Shown one piece after another: positions 7,465-15,894 of a stretch of DNA of 33,673 bases; position 1 is the first letter of the stretch, and the number at the start of each line of letters is the position of its first letter. The translations under genes were made by a program, and so were the position numbers. The notes beneath the pieces were generated by a model. The model ran no database searches and was not told the origin of the DNA. It saw only the letters and a program-made list of their open reading frames with translations. This DNA is from Butyricicoccus sp. Lineage in GTDB: Bacteria > Bacillota > Clostridia > Oscillospirales > Butyricicoccaceae. Where the stretch lies: assembly GCA_020025755.1 (NCBI GenBank), contig JAHHRO010000024.1, forward strand, positions 1-33,673, written 5' to 3'.

Positions 7465-8805
7465 TTATATCCTATATGCAGCCGGAAACCGGAGCGTGAA
7501 GCAGCTTCCTGCCCCCTCAATGCTGTCCGCCGTCACCTGTCCGCCATGGAGTGCGGCGATCTGCTGCACCATCGGCAGCCCCAAGCCCGTTCCGCTTTCA
7601 GAGCCGCGTGCATGATCCACCTGATAGAAACGCTGCCATATTCGATCCAGCTGATCGGTGGGAATCCCTATCCCATCATCTCGAACTGCCAGCGTTATTT
7701 CGTCTCCATTTTTCCGCAGTACGACCCAGATATGACCATTCTGCCTTCCGTAGCGTATGGCATTGTTCAAAAGGTTTTGCAGCAGCCGGCTCATCAGCGT
7801 GACATCGAACCATGCTTCTACTTCTTCCTGCAAATCGGTCTCCACTTGGATGCCTTTTTCCGAGTCAGGCTGTTCAGCGCATATAACCTCCACAAGCGCA
7901 CTGAGATCTGCCTTCTCAAATACCGCCTGCTGCGTCCCCTGCTCCAGCCGTGTCATTTGCAGCAGCTGGCCGATCATTCTGGACATACGTTTTGCCTGCC
8001 GCTCGACCACAGCAAATGCCTTTTCATATTCCTCCTCTGTCATAGTGTGTGCTTTGCTCTCCTCGCACTGCGCTAAAATGACCGCAACGGGAGTACGCAA
8101 TTCATGAGAGGCATCGGCAGTAAACTGCTTCTCGGTCTCAAAGGAGGTTTCCAGTCTGGCAAACATCCGATCAAACGCCGCACCCATGCGGCTGATCTCG
8201 TCTTGTCCCACAGGCAGTCCGATGCGGCGTGAAAGATCACGCCCCTCACCAATCGCCTCCGCCGCAGAAATAATGCGCTCAATCGGACAAACGGTGGAAC
8301 GAGCAAGCAGATATGCACCCGCACCACTCACGATCCCCATAAGCGGCAGCAGCACCAGCCCAACAACGCGGAAGGCATCCATAATATCATCCGTGTTCAC
8401 CACAGGGATCACACCTCTTACCCATACACAATCATCCCATCCAAATGGCAGACGAAAATCGAGCACATGATATCCCTCGACGGTATGGATGGCACCATTT
8501 TGAAAATCGACCCCATCCGGAAAAGACAACGGAATCTGCCCAGCAAGCAGCGCACCACTTTTGTCATACACAATGGTGTACACTCCATTTTCCACAAAGG
8601 AAAATCCCTTCGCGAAAGTCAGCTTTCCATTTTCTTTGGAGATATCAGGCAGCTTGCGCCGCAAAGTATGTTCCAGCTGTGTCTCTGTGTGCTCCATGAG
8701 CACAGAATTGCTGACGGAAACCAAGATCCCCAAAACGAGTGCAACCGACAGCAGCATCAAGAGTGTGATCCATATTGTAAGCTTCTGTTTGATGGATCGT
8801 TTCAT
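7465..8805 (-). CDS. Sensor histidine kinase (EnvZ/PhoR-like)
   Basis: This 446-residue membrane sensor autophosphorylates on His and passes the phosphate to the adjacent regulator. The first membrane helix is at about 11-33 and the second at about 146-168, so an extracytoplasmic sensor of about 110 residues lies between. A HAMP linker follows (about 169-222), then HisKA with FTADASHELRTP (His234), the N-box NLLNNAIRYG, the G1 box DDGIGIP and the G2 box GTGLGLPMVQQI. All catalytic motifs look intact. The start overlaps the regulator's stop by four bases, so translation is coupled. The signal is unknown. The adjoining PepSY genes suggest an envelope or proteolysis-related cue, which is inference. 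Confidence 0.93.
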   Translation of the reverse strand: MKRSIKQKLTIWITLLMLLSVALVLGILVSVSNSVLMEHTETQLEHTLRRKLPDISKENGKLTFAKGFSFVENGVYTIVYDKSGALLAGQIPLSFPDGVDFQNGAIHTVEGYHVLDFRLPFGWDDCVWVRGVIPVVNTDDIMDAFRVVGLVLLPLMGIVSGAGAYLLARSTVCPIERIISAAEAIGEGRDLSRRIGLPVGQDEISRMGAAFDRMFARLETSFETEKQFTADASHELRTPVAVILAQCEESKAHTMTEEEYEKAFAVVERQAKRMSRMIGQLLQMTRLEQGTQQAVFEKADLSALVEVICAEQPDSEKGIQVETDLQEEVEAWFDVTLMSRLLQNLLNNAIRYGRQNGHIWVVLRKNGDEITLAVRDDGIGIPTDQLDRIWQRFYQVDHARGSESGTGLGLPMVQQIAALHGGQVTADSIEGAGSCFTLRFPAAYRI

Positions 8806-9476
8806 GTTTCCTCCCGCATGACCCAGCCTGCACCGCGAACGGTATGCAGTAGCTTCTTCTCCGATCCCCCATCCAGCTTTTTGCGCAGATAGGTAATATA
8901 TACATCCACCACATTCGAGCCGCCTTCATAGTCATAATTCCATACATGATTTTCAAGCTGTGCTCTGGATACCACCATGCCCTGATGCCGCATGAGATAT
9001 TCCAAAATCGCATATTCCTTCGCAGATAACCGAATCCCTGTTCCACCTCTTGTTACCGTGTGTCCACTGGTGTCCACTACAAGATCTGCCAGTGTTAGGA
9101 TACTGCTTTTTTGGGTGCTGTATTTTCGGGTCACTGCGCGAATACGGGCAAGCAATTCGTCAAAGTCAAATGGTTTTACCAGATAATCGTCTGCCCCCAG
9201 ATCCAAACCCATGATGCGATCCTGTATACTGTCTCGCGCCGTCAGAAAAATGACCGGAACGGCATTGCCCTCTGCGCGGATCGTCTGCACAAGCGCATAC
9301 CCATCCAGCTTTGGCATCATCACATCCAGCAGCAGACAATCATATTCCGCTCCTGCGAGATAGTCCAACACCTCCTGCCCATCATAACAGGCATCTGTAC
9401 TGTATCCCGCTCGCTTGAGTGTACGACATAACAGAGCATTCATATCCTTTTCATCCTCTGCAACCAAAACGCGCAA
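8802..9476 (-). CDS. OmpR-family response regulator
   Basis: This 224-residue protein has a receiver domain (1-118) with the acidic pocket E7-D8, phosphoacceptor Asp51 in LLLDVMMP and the conserved Lys in YLVKPFDFDEL. A winged-helix DNA-binding domain follows (about 128-222; LSAKEYAILEYLMRHQGMVVSR and VVDVYITYLRKKL). It is the first gene of the two-gene operon with the kinase. The start is TTG at 9476, supported by the AAGGAGG ribosome binding site eight bases upstream; no in-frame ATG fits better. Confidence 0.93.
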   Translation of the reverse strand: MRVLVAEDEKDMNALLCRTLKRAGYSTDACYDGQEVLDYLAGAEYDCLLLDVMMPKLDGYALVQTIRAEGNAVPVIFLTARDSIQDRIMGLDLGADDYLVKPFDFDELLARIRAVTRKYSTQKSSILTLADLVVDTSGHTVTRGGTGIRLSAKEYAILEYLMRHQGMVVSRAQLENHVWNYDYEGGSNVVDVYITYLRKKLDGGSEKKLLHTVRGAGWVMREET

Positions 9477-9524
9477 AATGGTATCCTCCTTATCTGAAAA
9501 TTGATGTTATTCGCTGAAATGCTG

Positions 9525-9557
9525 CAAAAACACCGCACTACAAATGCAGTGCGGTGT
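9525..9557 (-). terminator. Intrinsic terminator of the SprA-like gene
   Basis: On the minus strand, ACACCGCACT pairs with AGTGCGGTGT (10 bp, 8-base loop), followed by TTTTT. It begins eight bases after the stop at 9565. Confidence 0.85.
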
Positions 9558-9564
9558 CCCAAGA

Positions 9565-10245
9565 TCACGCAATGGTATCAAGCGTGCGTCCCAGCAGTTC
9601 CTGTCTTGCCTGCCGGAAGGGATCCTCGCGGTTGTCTTTTACAGTCGCTGTGCGCGTTGTACCGCCAGAAACATAGACATCCCCACATTCCGGACAGATC
9701 GCCGTATGGATCGTCACCGATTGATGTACGATCTTTCGGCCCTCCCGTTCGGCGCGCGCACGCTCATGGCTGACATGCTCCATTTCGTGCCCACGCACAG
9801 CAGTTTCTGCCTGCTTCGGGGTCAGGCGTGTCGCCGTCTTGAACGATACTCCGGGATCATCGGAACCATCCTGATACTTCCTGTTCTTGCAGGTCTGGCA
9901 CGCTTCCTCCGGTTCCGTTTTATCATCCGCTTTTGCCTTTTCGCTTTTCGGCGTGTCTGGTGTCCCATCGATCCCAGCAGCATCCTGTTTTCCCTGCACA
10001 GGATCCATATATTGGATACGTCCGCGCACGGCCATCTCGACCGGATCCGCGCCCTTACGAATCGGCGGGAATTCCACCGAAGCTGGCTGGATCGCGGCAG
10101 TGTCCGCCTGCCGCGATCCAGCCTTGACGGACGGCACAGGCGGTACTGGCACTACAGATGCACGCGGCACATCTGGTGAAACGTGCATGGGGTATTGATA
10201 GTTATATGCTGTGCGATAAGCATTATTCGAAGCAATCCCAATCAT
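9565..10245 (-). CDS. SprA-related putative zinc metalloprotease
   Basis: This 226-residue protein has a Pro/Lys-rich, probably disordered N-terminal half (1-115) and a conserved C-terminal half. The latter reads CQTCKNRKYQDGSDDPGVSFK (about 116-136), an HExxH zinc motif GHEMEH (His153, Glu154, His157) and a CPECGDVYVSGG Cys pair, which fits the SprA-related family. HExxH predicts metallopeptidase activity, and the two Cys pairs could bind a second metal or form disulfides. No signal peptide is evident. The gene is monocistronic, with its own promoter and terminator. The biological substrate is unknown. Confidence 0.75.
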   Translation of the reverse strand: MIGIASNNAYRTAYNYQYPMHVSPDVPRASVVPVPPVPSVKAGSRQADTAAIQPASVEFPPIRKGADPVEMAVRGRIQYMDPVQGKQDAAGIDGTPDTPKSEKAKADDKTEPEEACQTCKNRKYQDGSDDPGVSFKTATRLTPKQAETAVRGHEMEHVSHERARAEREGRKIVHQSVTIHTAICPECGDVYVSGGTTRTATVKDNREDPFRQARQELLGRTLDTIA

Positions 10246-10299
10246 CTTTGCTCACCTCCTCAATAATCGATCCGAACCGATCATACGCTCTATATGAGT

Positions 10300-10328
10300 A
10301 GTATACTGCACGCATTGCTACCATGCAA
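10300..10328 (-). promoter_or_regulatory. Promoter of the SprA-like gene
   Basis: On the minus strand, TTGCAT (10323-10328), a 17-base spacer and TATACT (10300-10305) form a good sigma-A promoter. It gives a leader of about 50 bases before the ATG at 10245. Confidence 0.7.
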
Positions 10329-10627
10329 GCATTTCAGGTGTTGTTACACAGAAATCAATAGAGCAATCGACAACACCGCCGGAATGCTGCGAACAGCTGA
10401 TAGGTCATGTATGATTTTTTGCGTGAAACCGTTCAGGAAATTGTGAAAAGCCGCTCCCCCTTATAGAATGAACTGGCATATTTGCTTGCACGATCGCACA
10501 AGGCATCCATTGCAATGGATCGCACGATTCGATTCCAAAATCTGGCTCCCATACCTGCCGCATATTTTGCATATAGTGGCAAATACTAGCGATACACAAT
10601 TCAATTTGGCATGGAGGGATTTTATAT
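10329..10627. other. Intergenic region before spoVT, with inverted repeats
   Basis: There is no ORF in this 299-base stretch. It holds a long-loop inverted repeat GGTGTTGT (10337-10344) / ACAACACC (10370-10377) and a perfect 16-bp palindrome with half ATCCATTG (10505-10520). GATCGCAC lies near both sides of the palindrome. The spoVT promoter must lie in its right half. AATACTA near 10586-10592 resembles the -10 of a forespore (sigma-G) promoter, but no convincing -35 goes with it. The palindrome could be an operator. Confidence 0.5.
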
Positions 10628-11167
10628 ATGAAAGCAACTGGTATCGTGCGGCGCATCGATGACCTTGGCAGGGTCGTGATCCCAAAGGAGATTCGCCGTA
10701 CCATGCGCATCCGTGAGGGAGACCCACTGGAAATCTACACGGCACGCGACGGAGAGGTCATTTTCAAAAAGTACTCTCCTATGGGAGAACTCGAGTCTTT
10801 CGCAGGAGAACTTGCGGAAGCCCTGTCCCGTACAGCCGGTCTTTCCTGCGCGATCTGTGACCGGGATGCAGTCATCGCCGCTGCCGGCGGTGCAAAAAAG
10901 GATCTTGCGGAAAAATCGATCTCGCCTGATCTGGAGTCCTTGATGGAACAGCGTCATATTTACGAGCATACTACACCGGATTCCGTTGTTCATGTGTCCA
11001 ACAATGACACCTATCATGTTGTTGTTGCAGCACCAATCATCTCCGAAGGCGACGTGACCGGCTGCGTGACGCTTCTAAGCGATACTGGCGAGGTCCTTGC
11101 AACCGAAGTGGAAAGCAAGCTCAGTCAAACTGCGGCAAGCTTTCTTTCTCGGCATGTCACAATGTGA
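10628..11167 (+). CDS. spoVT: Stage V sporulation regulator SpoVT
   Basis: This 179-residue transcription factor has an N-terminal SpoVT/AbrB swapped-hairpin DNA-binding domain (1-50: MKATGIVRRIDDLGRVVIPK, RIREGDPLEIY) and a C-terminal GAF-like domain (about 55-175). Length and N-terminus match Bacillus SpoVT closely. In Bacillus it modulates the late forespore regulon together with sigma-G. The ATG is preceded by GGAGGG, and a strong terminator follows, so it is monocistronic. Its presence indicates a spore-forming lineage. Confidence 0.92.
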   Translation: MKATGIVRRIDDLGRVVIPKEIRRTMRIREGDPLEIYTARDGEVIFKKYSPMGELESFAGELAEALSRTAGLSCAICDRDAVIAAAGGAKKDLAEKSISPDLESLMEQRHIYEHTTPDSVVHVSNNDTYHVVVAAPIISEGDVTGCVTLLSDTGEVLATEVESKLSQTAASFLSRHVTM

Positions 11168-11172
11168 CCACA

Positions 11173-11205
11173 AATGCTGTCCTCCATATCGGGACAGCAT
11201 TTTTT
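11173..11205 (+). terminator. Intrinsic terminator of spoVT
   Basis: AATGCTGTCC (11173-11182) pairs with GGACAGCATT (11192-11201) and runs into TTTTT. It begins just after the spoVT stop. Confidence 0.9.
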
Positions 11206-11381
11206 ATGCCGATCTTTTGCGCCAAAATCCACGTCTTTTCCCGATCCGCCGTCTCAACACGCCCCATAGATCCATGCACCATAGAACACTGCATCCCTCC
11301 CCATATCCCTGTATCTTACAAAATCTAGTGGATTGAACAAATCTAACTGGATAGGATTGTGCATTTTTTTCGTTTTTACCG

Positions 11382-11410
11382 TTGTCGGCGGTTATCAGAA
11401 CCGTTATAAT
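11382..11410 (+). promoter_or_regulatory. Promoter of the CofE-family gene
   Basis: TTGTCG (11382-11387), a 17-base spacer and a perfect TATAAT (11405-11410). It lies 60 bases upstream of the ATG at 11471. Because it falls inside the longer open frame that begins at 11333, it argues for the downstream start. Confidence 0.8.
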
Positions 11411-11470
11411 AAGAAAGGAATATCCACGGGTGCTGCCCGTAAGAATACTATATCGAAAGAGGATTTATCT

Positions 11471-12670
11471 ATGGAGAGAATGATTGGTACTGTATCCCGC
11501 GGTGTACGTGCCCCCATTATCCGCGAAGGCGATGATCTGGCACAGATCGTTGTAGATTCCGTTCTGGCTGCATCCGAAAATGCACCGTTCACCATCGAGG
11601 ATCGCGATGTCATCGCGGTGACCGAGGCTGTCGTAGCGCGTGCACAGGGCAACTATGCAAGCGTGGACAACATCGCCTCTGATGTAAAGAGCAAGCTGGG
11701 CGGCGGCACAGTCGGCGTCATCTTCCCCATCCTAAGCCGTAACCGCTTTGCGATCTGTCTGCGCGGCATCGCCAAGGGCTGCAAGAAGGTCGTTCTGATG
11801 CTGAGCTATCCTTCTGACGAAGTTGGCAACCATCTGATCGATCTCGACGAGATGGACGAAAAAGGTGTCAATCCGTGGACCGATGTACTTTCCGAGGAGA
11901 AGTACCGCGAGCTGTTCGGCTACAAGACCCATGTATTTACCGGCGTAGACTATGTAGACTACTATAAGAAGCTGATCGAGGAGACCGGCGCAGAGGCTGA
12001 GGTCATCTTTGCAAATGATCCGCGTGCGATCCTCAAATACACCAAGCATGTTCTGAACTGTGATATCCATACCCGTGCACGCACCAAGCGCATGCTCCAG
12101 AAGGCTGGTGCAGAAATCGTATGTTCTCTGGATGATATCATGACCGCGAGCATTGATGGCTCGGGCTATAACGACCGTTTCGGTCTGCTCGGCTCCAACA
12201 AGGCAACCGAGGACACCGTAAAGCTGTTCCCGATCCATTGTGATGAGATGGTTGCGAAGATCTGCCAGATGATGAAGGAAAAGACCGGCAAAAACGTCGA
12301 AGTCATGATCTACGGCGACGGCGCATTCAAGGATCCGGTTGGCAAGATTTGGGAGCTTGCTGATCCGGTCGTTTCTCCGGCATATACGCCGGGTCTCGAG
12401 GGTACTCCAAACGAAGTCAAGCTCAAGTATCTCGCAGATAACGACTTTGCAAACCTGTCCGGTGACGCACTCAAGGATGCGATCAAGGGCTACATCCACG
12501 AAAAGGACGAAAAGGCAAAGGATCTCAAGGGTACGATGGTCACACAGGGCACGACCCCACGCCGCCTGACCGATCTCATCGGCTCTCTGGCTGACCTGAC
12601 CTCTGGTTCTGGCGATAAGGGTACTCCCATCATCTATATTCAGGGTTACTTTGACAATTACACGCGATAA
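11471..12670 (+). CDS. Coenzyme F420-0:L-glutamate ligase-like protein (CofE family)
   Basis: This 399-residue protein matches the CofE/F420 gamma-glutamyl ligase fold in the form common in Clostridia. Motifs include GTVSRGVRAPIIREGDDL at the N-terminus, DRDVIAVTEAVVARAQG, GVIFPILSRNRF and a metal/phosphate-binding-type segment near MIYGDGAFKDP. The true family adds glutamate to F420-0 using GTP. No other F420 gene is visible here and these bacteria are not known to make F420, so the substrate may differ (for example another gamma-glutamylation); that is inference. The frame is open back to 11333, but the promoter at 11382-11410 and the GAAAGAGGA site before ATG 11471 decide the start. The gene stands alone. 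Confidence 0.8.
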   Translation: MERMIGTVSRGVRAPIIREGDDLAQIVVDSVLAASENAPFTIEDRDVIAVTEAVVARAQGNYASVDNIASDVKSKLGGGTVGVIFPILSRNRFAICLRGIAKGCKKVVLMLSYPSDEVGNHLIDLDEMDEKGVNPWTDVLSEEKYRELFGYKTHVFTGVDYVDYYKKLIEETGAEAEVIFANDPRAILKYTKHVLNCDIHTRARTKRMLQKAGAEIVCSLDDIMTASIDGSGYNDRFGLLGSNKATEDTVKLFPIHCDEMVAKICQMMKEKTGKNVEVMIYGDGAFKDPVGKIWELADPVVSPAYTPGLEGTPNEVKLKYLADNDFANLSGDALKDAIKGYIHEKDEKAKDLKGTMVTQGTTPRRLTDLIGSLADLTSGSGDKGTPIIYIQGYFDNYTR

Positions 12671-12684
12671 AATACAGTAGGCTT

Positions 12685-12826
12685 GTTTGAAAATAGAGAA
12701 ATTGACGGATTTTGCGCAGGAAACGAGCAGACATAAGACAAACAGGAATCCTGGATGGATTTTGCGTATTTTAGTGTAACGAATGCCGTTCCCTGTAGAA
12801 AAAGACAAATTTTCAGGTTTTCAAAC
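12685..12826. repeat. Possible small element with terminal inverted repeats
   Basis: GTTTGAAAA (12685-12693) and its complement TTTTCAAAC (12818-12826) bound a 142-bp non-coding segment; the match weakens further inward. Inside, GGATTTTGCG occurs twice as a direct repeat. The segment sits between the CofE stop and a plausible CofE terminator, as if inserted in the 3' untranslated region. No transposase and no clear target duplication are seen. Confidence 0.4.
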
Positions 12827-12841
12827 GCCCTCTCAACATGC

Positions 12842-12877
12842 AGGCAGTATCTGGCTTTCAGATGCTGCCTTCGTTTT
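12842..12877 (+). terminator. Probable terminator of the CofE-family gene
   Basis: AGGCAGTATCTG (12842-12853) pairs with CAGATGCTGCCT (12859-12870) with one T-G pair, followed by TCGTTTT. It lies 170 bases after the CofE stop, beyond the small repeat element. Confidence 0.6.
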
Positions 12878-12940
12878 CCCCACACACCGTTTATTTCTGA
12901 ATGCTGCCGCAAAAATGTATCCCACTTCGCACTGGAGATA

Positions 12941-12949
12941 TGGTATAAT
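12941..12949 (+). promoter_or_regulatory. Extended -10 promoter of the alcohol dehydrogenase gene
   Basis: TGG-TATAAT (12941-12949) is a perfect extended -10. The expected -35 position has no good match, which is usual for extended -10 promoters. The ATG lies 77 bases downstream. Confidence 0.6.
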
Positions 12950-13025
12950 AAAAACAATCGCTCTCCCTTTGATCACGCACACACAGCGTTCTATTTTTAT
13001 AAGATTTCCAACAGGAGGTTTTTCC

Positions 13026-14213
13026 ATGCAGAACTTTACATATTGCACTCCAACGAAGGTGATTTTCGGTCGCGGAGTCGAATCACAGATCGGCAGTACG
13101 CTCAAAGAACTGGGTGCTTCCCGCGTGCTTGTACACTATGGCAGCGGCTCGGTCAAAAAAAACGGACTGCTGGATATCGTCATCGCCTCTCTGACCGAAG
13201 CCGGACTTTCCTATGCGGAGCTCGGCGGCGTTGCACCAAATCCCAAACTGTCCTCTATCCATGAAGGCATCGACTTCTGCCGCACTGAGAAGATCGACTT
13301 CATCCTCGCTGTGGGCGGTGGCTCGGTCATCGACTCGGCAAAGGCGATCGGTGTGGGTCTGGCGACCGGCAAAGATCCCTGGCAGTACGCCTCCACGGGT
13401 ACACAGCCAGAAGCAAATGAGGTTTTTCCCGTGGGCGTTGTGCTGACGCTGGCTGCTGCTGGCAGCGAGATGTCCAACTCAGATGTCATCACCAACGATC
13501 TTGTAACCCCTTGGGTCAAGCAGGGACTTACCACCGAGACCGTTCGCCCGCTTGTAGCATTCTTAAATCCGGAAAATACCTATACCGTCTCCAAGTTTCA
13601 GACCGGCTGCGGCATCGTCGATATCATGATGCACACGATAGAACGTTATCTCACTGGTGATACCGAATGTGATCTCACCGAGCGTCTTGCAGAGGCATTG
13701 CTGGTTTCCGTGCGCGAAGCCGGACGCGTTGCCATCGCACATCCTGACGACTATGAAGCACGCGCGACCCTGATGTGGGCATCTTCCCTGTCCCACAACG
13801 ACCTGACCGGCTGCGGCAAGCAGCGCAAGTTCCCAGCGCATAAGCTGGAGCATCCGATCTCTGCCCTGCATGATACCGTAGCGCACGGTGCTGGTCTGTC
13901 CGTCATCTTCCCTGCATGGGCGCAGTATGTCATGCAGCATGATATCATGAAGTTTGCACAGCTGGCAAACCGTGTCTGGGACTGCCCCATGAACTTCGAC
14001 CATCCCGAGCGCACCGCACAGGCAGGCATCGAAGCGATGAAGCGTTACTTTACCGAGATCGGGATGCCGACCCACATGTCCGAACTGGGTCTCATGCCAG
14101 AGGACTATGCTGCGATCATTGACCTGACCACCAAGGGCGGCAAACAGCCGGTCAAGAGCTATATCGATCTGTACCCTGACGATATCCGTGCGATCTATGC
14201 ACTTGCTGAATAA
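13026..14213 (+). CDS. Iron-containing alcohol dehydrogenase (butanol dehydrogenase, BdhA/YqhD type)
   Basis: This 395-residue group III dehydrogenase would reduce aldehydes such as butyraldehyde to alcohols with NAD(P)H, in the cytoplasm. The nucleotide-binding GGGSVIDSAKAI is at 97-108. Probable metal ligands are Asp199 and His203 (GIVDIMMH), His276 (LEHPISAL) and His287 (TVAHGAG). The length is typical, and the start at 13026 has an AGGAGG site seven bases or so upstream; the frame is open further upstream but without support. The stalk-domain gene starts 15 bases after the stop, so the two are probably co-transcribed. Substrate range cannot be read from sequence; a fermentative role is likely. 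Confidence 0.9.
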   Translation: MQNFTYCTPTKVIFGRGVESQIGSTLKELGASRVLVHYGSGSVKKNGLLDIVIASLTEAGLSYAELGGVAPNPKLSSIHEGIDFCRTEKIDFILAVGGGSVIDSAKAIGVGLATGKDPWQYASTGTQPEANEVFPVGVVLTLAAAGSEMSNSDVITNDLVTPWVKQGLTTETVRPLVAFLNPENTYTVSKFQTGCGIVDIMMHTIERYLTGDTECDLTERLAEALLVSVREAGRVAIAHPDDYEARATLMWASSLSHNDLTGCGKQRKFPAHKLEHPISALHDTVAHGAGLSVIFPAWAQYVMQHDIMKFAQLANRVWDCPMNFDHPERTAQAGIEAMKRYFTEIGMPTHMSELGLMPEDYAAIIDLTTKGGKQPVKSYIDLYPDDIRAIYALAE

Positions 14214-14228
14214 AGCAGGAGGTTTTTG

Positions 14229-15521
14229 ATGAAACGTTTCATTTCCCGTATGTGTGGTGCTGTGTTCACCGCATCGCTTATACTTGCCGCTATACCAGCA
14301 CCAACTGCTGCGGCTGCCGGTATTCAGGTCGCACTGGACGATAGACCGCTTTCATTTTCGGATGCCCAGCCGCTTATGCGCAATGACCGTACGTTTGTCC
14401 CCTTCCGTGCCATTTTTGAGAGCATGGGGGCTTCCGTTTCATGGGACAATGCGTCCCATACGGTCACTGCAAAGCGCGGAGACCGCACCATACAGCTGAC
14501 GATCGGACGTAAGTCCTGTTCCGTCAGCCGCAGCGGTGCCGATCGCTCCTTTGTGACTGATGCCGCTCCCTTCATCGAGGGTGGACGCACCTATGTCCCC
14601 GTGCGCTTTGCCGCGCAGGCATTGGGTGCCGCAGTCGGCTGGGACAACAGTACCCAGACCGTTGTGATCGTGGACACAGAAAACATGATGCAAACCGCAT
14701 TCAATGGTCAGTTTGAAAACATTGCTTCCATCGTCAAGTTTGCAAATACCTGTGTTCCTGTCATGCCGCGCACGGTGACCGGCTCCCTTGGCGCGACTTT
14801 CACTTTCCATACCGCCATGGGGGATCTGCCTGCATCCATCACCGGCTCGCTCTCCGGCAAGGAAAATCTGGAGGCCACCGAGTTTTCTGTAAATCTTCAA
14901 ACAGACCGTTCCGCGATCGAAGCCGCAATCGCAGCCAACGAAGGACTCAATGTCATAGATGAAAATGTAGATGTGCTGCTGCAAAAGATGGAAAACATCA
15001 CTGCAAACGGCATCATCAGCCGCGCAGACGGAAAGCTGTATCTGAAGTCAGACTTTCTGACCGAAGTTGGCATTCAGAGAGGGGCTTGGGCTATGAAGCC
15101 CCTTAAGATCGGTGCAGGTCTGACAGCCGTCAAAAATGCCGATGCGATCGATTTTGTATGTGCAGCAGCGCAGCGCGAGACCCTGTCTCTGGGCAGCAGC
15201 ACTTCGCAGGTACGCACCGTACTGGAGCGTCTGTCCGATCAGTCTGCCTCCCTGTCGGGCGCAAATACGGCCAGTGCTGATCTGTGGTATCAGCAGGACG
15301 ATTTTACATCCGTCTATCTTTCCCTCTCCTCCGATCAGGTGCTGACTGTCACACGAACAGCAGCTCAGGACGGCAACCTCATCTCCAAAATGACCCTTAT
15401 GCATCGCACAAACGGAACTTCTTTGACCTATGAAAAGAATACAGATGCCTACAGTGCAGCTGTCCGCATTGATCTGACCCCCGGTGCACCTTCCTCTGCG
15501 CCTGCGATCCGTCCTGCCTGA
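14229..15521 (+). CDS. Secreted stalk-domain (copper amine oxidase N-like) protein
   Basis: This 430-residue exported protein has a signal peptide (MKRFISRMCGAVFTASLILA, cleavage near the AAA stretch at about residue 30). A paired stalk domain follows (about 33-145), with LDDRPLSF, RNDRTFVPFRAIFESMGASV, WDN-HTVTA and the second-half EGGRTYVPVRFAAQALGAAV. The remaining 280 residues are Thr/Ser/Ala-rich with beta-type patterns, and I do not recognise them. The stalk part suggests anchoring at the cell envelope. ATG 14229 is preferred over TTG 14226 because AGGAGG ends six bases before it. It probably shares the alcohol dehydrogenase transcript, with no obvious functional link. Confidence 0.8.
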   Translation: MKRFISRMCGAVFTASLILAAIPAPTAAAAGIQVALDDRPLSFSDAQPLMRNDRTFVPFRAIFESMGASVSWDNASHTVTAKRGDRTIQLTIGRKSCSVSRSGADRSFVTDAAPFIEGGRTYVPVRFAAQALGAAVGWDNSTQTVVIVDTENMMQTAFNGQFENIASIVKFANTCVPVMPRTVTGSLGATFTFHTAMGDLPASITGSLSGKENLEATEFSVNLQTDRSAIEAAIAANEGLNVIDENVDVLLQKMENITANGIISRADGKLYLKSDFLTEVGIQRGAWAMKPLKIGAGLTAVKNADAIDFVCAAAQRETLSLGSSTSQVRTVLERLSDQSASLSGANTASADLWYQQDDFTSVYLSLSSDQVLTVTRTAAQDGNLISKMTLMHRTNGTSLTYEKNTDAYSAAVRIDLTPGAPSSAPAIRPA

Positions 15522-15528
15522 ATGTACA

Positions 15529-15617
15529 GCGCGGGTCGAGGGCAAAATCCAAGGCTTGGATTTTGAAGATTTGGGGTCGCTTTGCTCCAATCAAAAACAG
15601 CGAAAAGCTTTTTTCTA
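15529..15617 (+). repeat. Structured repeat element, copy B (3' half only)
   Basis: The segment GCGGGTCG-GGGCAAAA-CCAAGG ... TTGCTCC ... AAAAGCTTTTTT aligns with 22133-22221 of the full copy. It contains a hairpin AAAATCCAA/TTGGATTTT (15544-15564). The 5' half with three hairpins is absent. It begins eight bases after the stop of the stalk-domain gene and is in the same orientation. Confidence 0.7.
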
Positions 15618-15625
15618 CAAGCCGG

Positions 15626-15655
15626 ACCAGCCATGAAAATCATGGCTGGTTTTCT
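15626..15655 (+). terminator. Intrinsic terminator after the stalk-domain gene
   Basis: ACCAGCCATGA (15626-15636) pairs perfectly with TCATGGCTGGT (15640-15650) around a three-base loop, then TTTCTC. It follows repeat copy B, so the repeat would be part of the transcript's 3' end. Confidence 0.85.
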
Positions 15656-15894
15656 CTGTTTTTCTGTATTTATTTTCTATTTCGTTGTAAAAGCAATTGC
15701 AATTCGCTTCCAAAAATAGTAAACTAAAGCTTAAGAGCGATCTTACCCTATCGCTTTTGCACAAACTGTAACAAATCGGTGCAAAATAGCTGATTTTTCG
15801 AACCTGTAATTGTAGAAATTCATGCTTGATAATTCCTACTGCATCGGTGTATATTAAATACAGAACATAAACTCCATAAGGAGGAGAACTATAA
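15656..15894 (+). promoter_or_regulatory. AT-rich leader and promoter of nifS-nifU
   Basis: No gene is visible in these 239 bases. TTGATA (15826-15831), an 18-base spacer and TATATT (15850-15855) form a plausible promoter. AAGGAGGAG precedes the nifS ATG. I see no convincing Rrf2/IscR operator, although regulation by such a protein would be expected. Confidence 0.55.

Noticed and set aside
10560..10600. Sigma-G promoter for spoVT
   Set aside because: A fair -10 (AATACTA) is visible, but the -35 candidate has the wrong spacing, so it is not listed as a feature.
11333..11470. N-terminal extension of the CofE-family protein
   Set aside because: A strong promoter lies inside it, and the family's N-terminus begins at the ATG at 11471, which has its own ribosome binding site.
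12783..13025. N-terminal extension of the alcohol dehydrogenase
   Set aside because: The frame covers a terminator and a promoter. The AGGAGG site and family start agree with 13026.
15832..15855. IscR/Rrf2 operator upstream of nifS
   Set aside because: Only a few bases of the inverted symmetry match; this is too weak to support.
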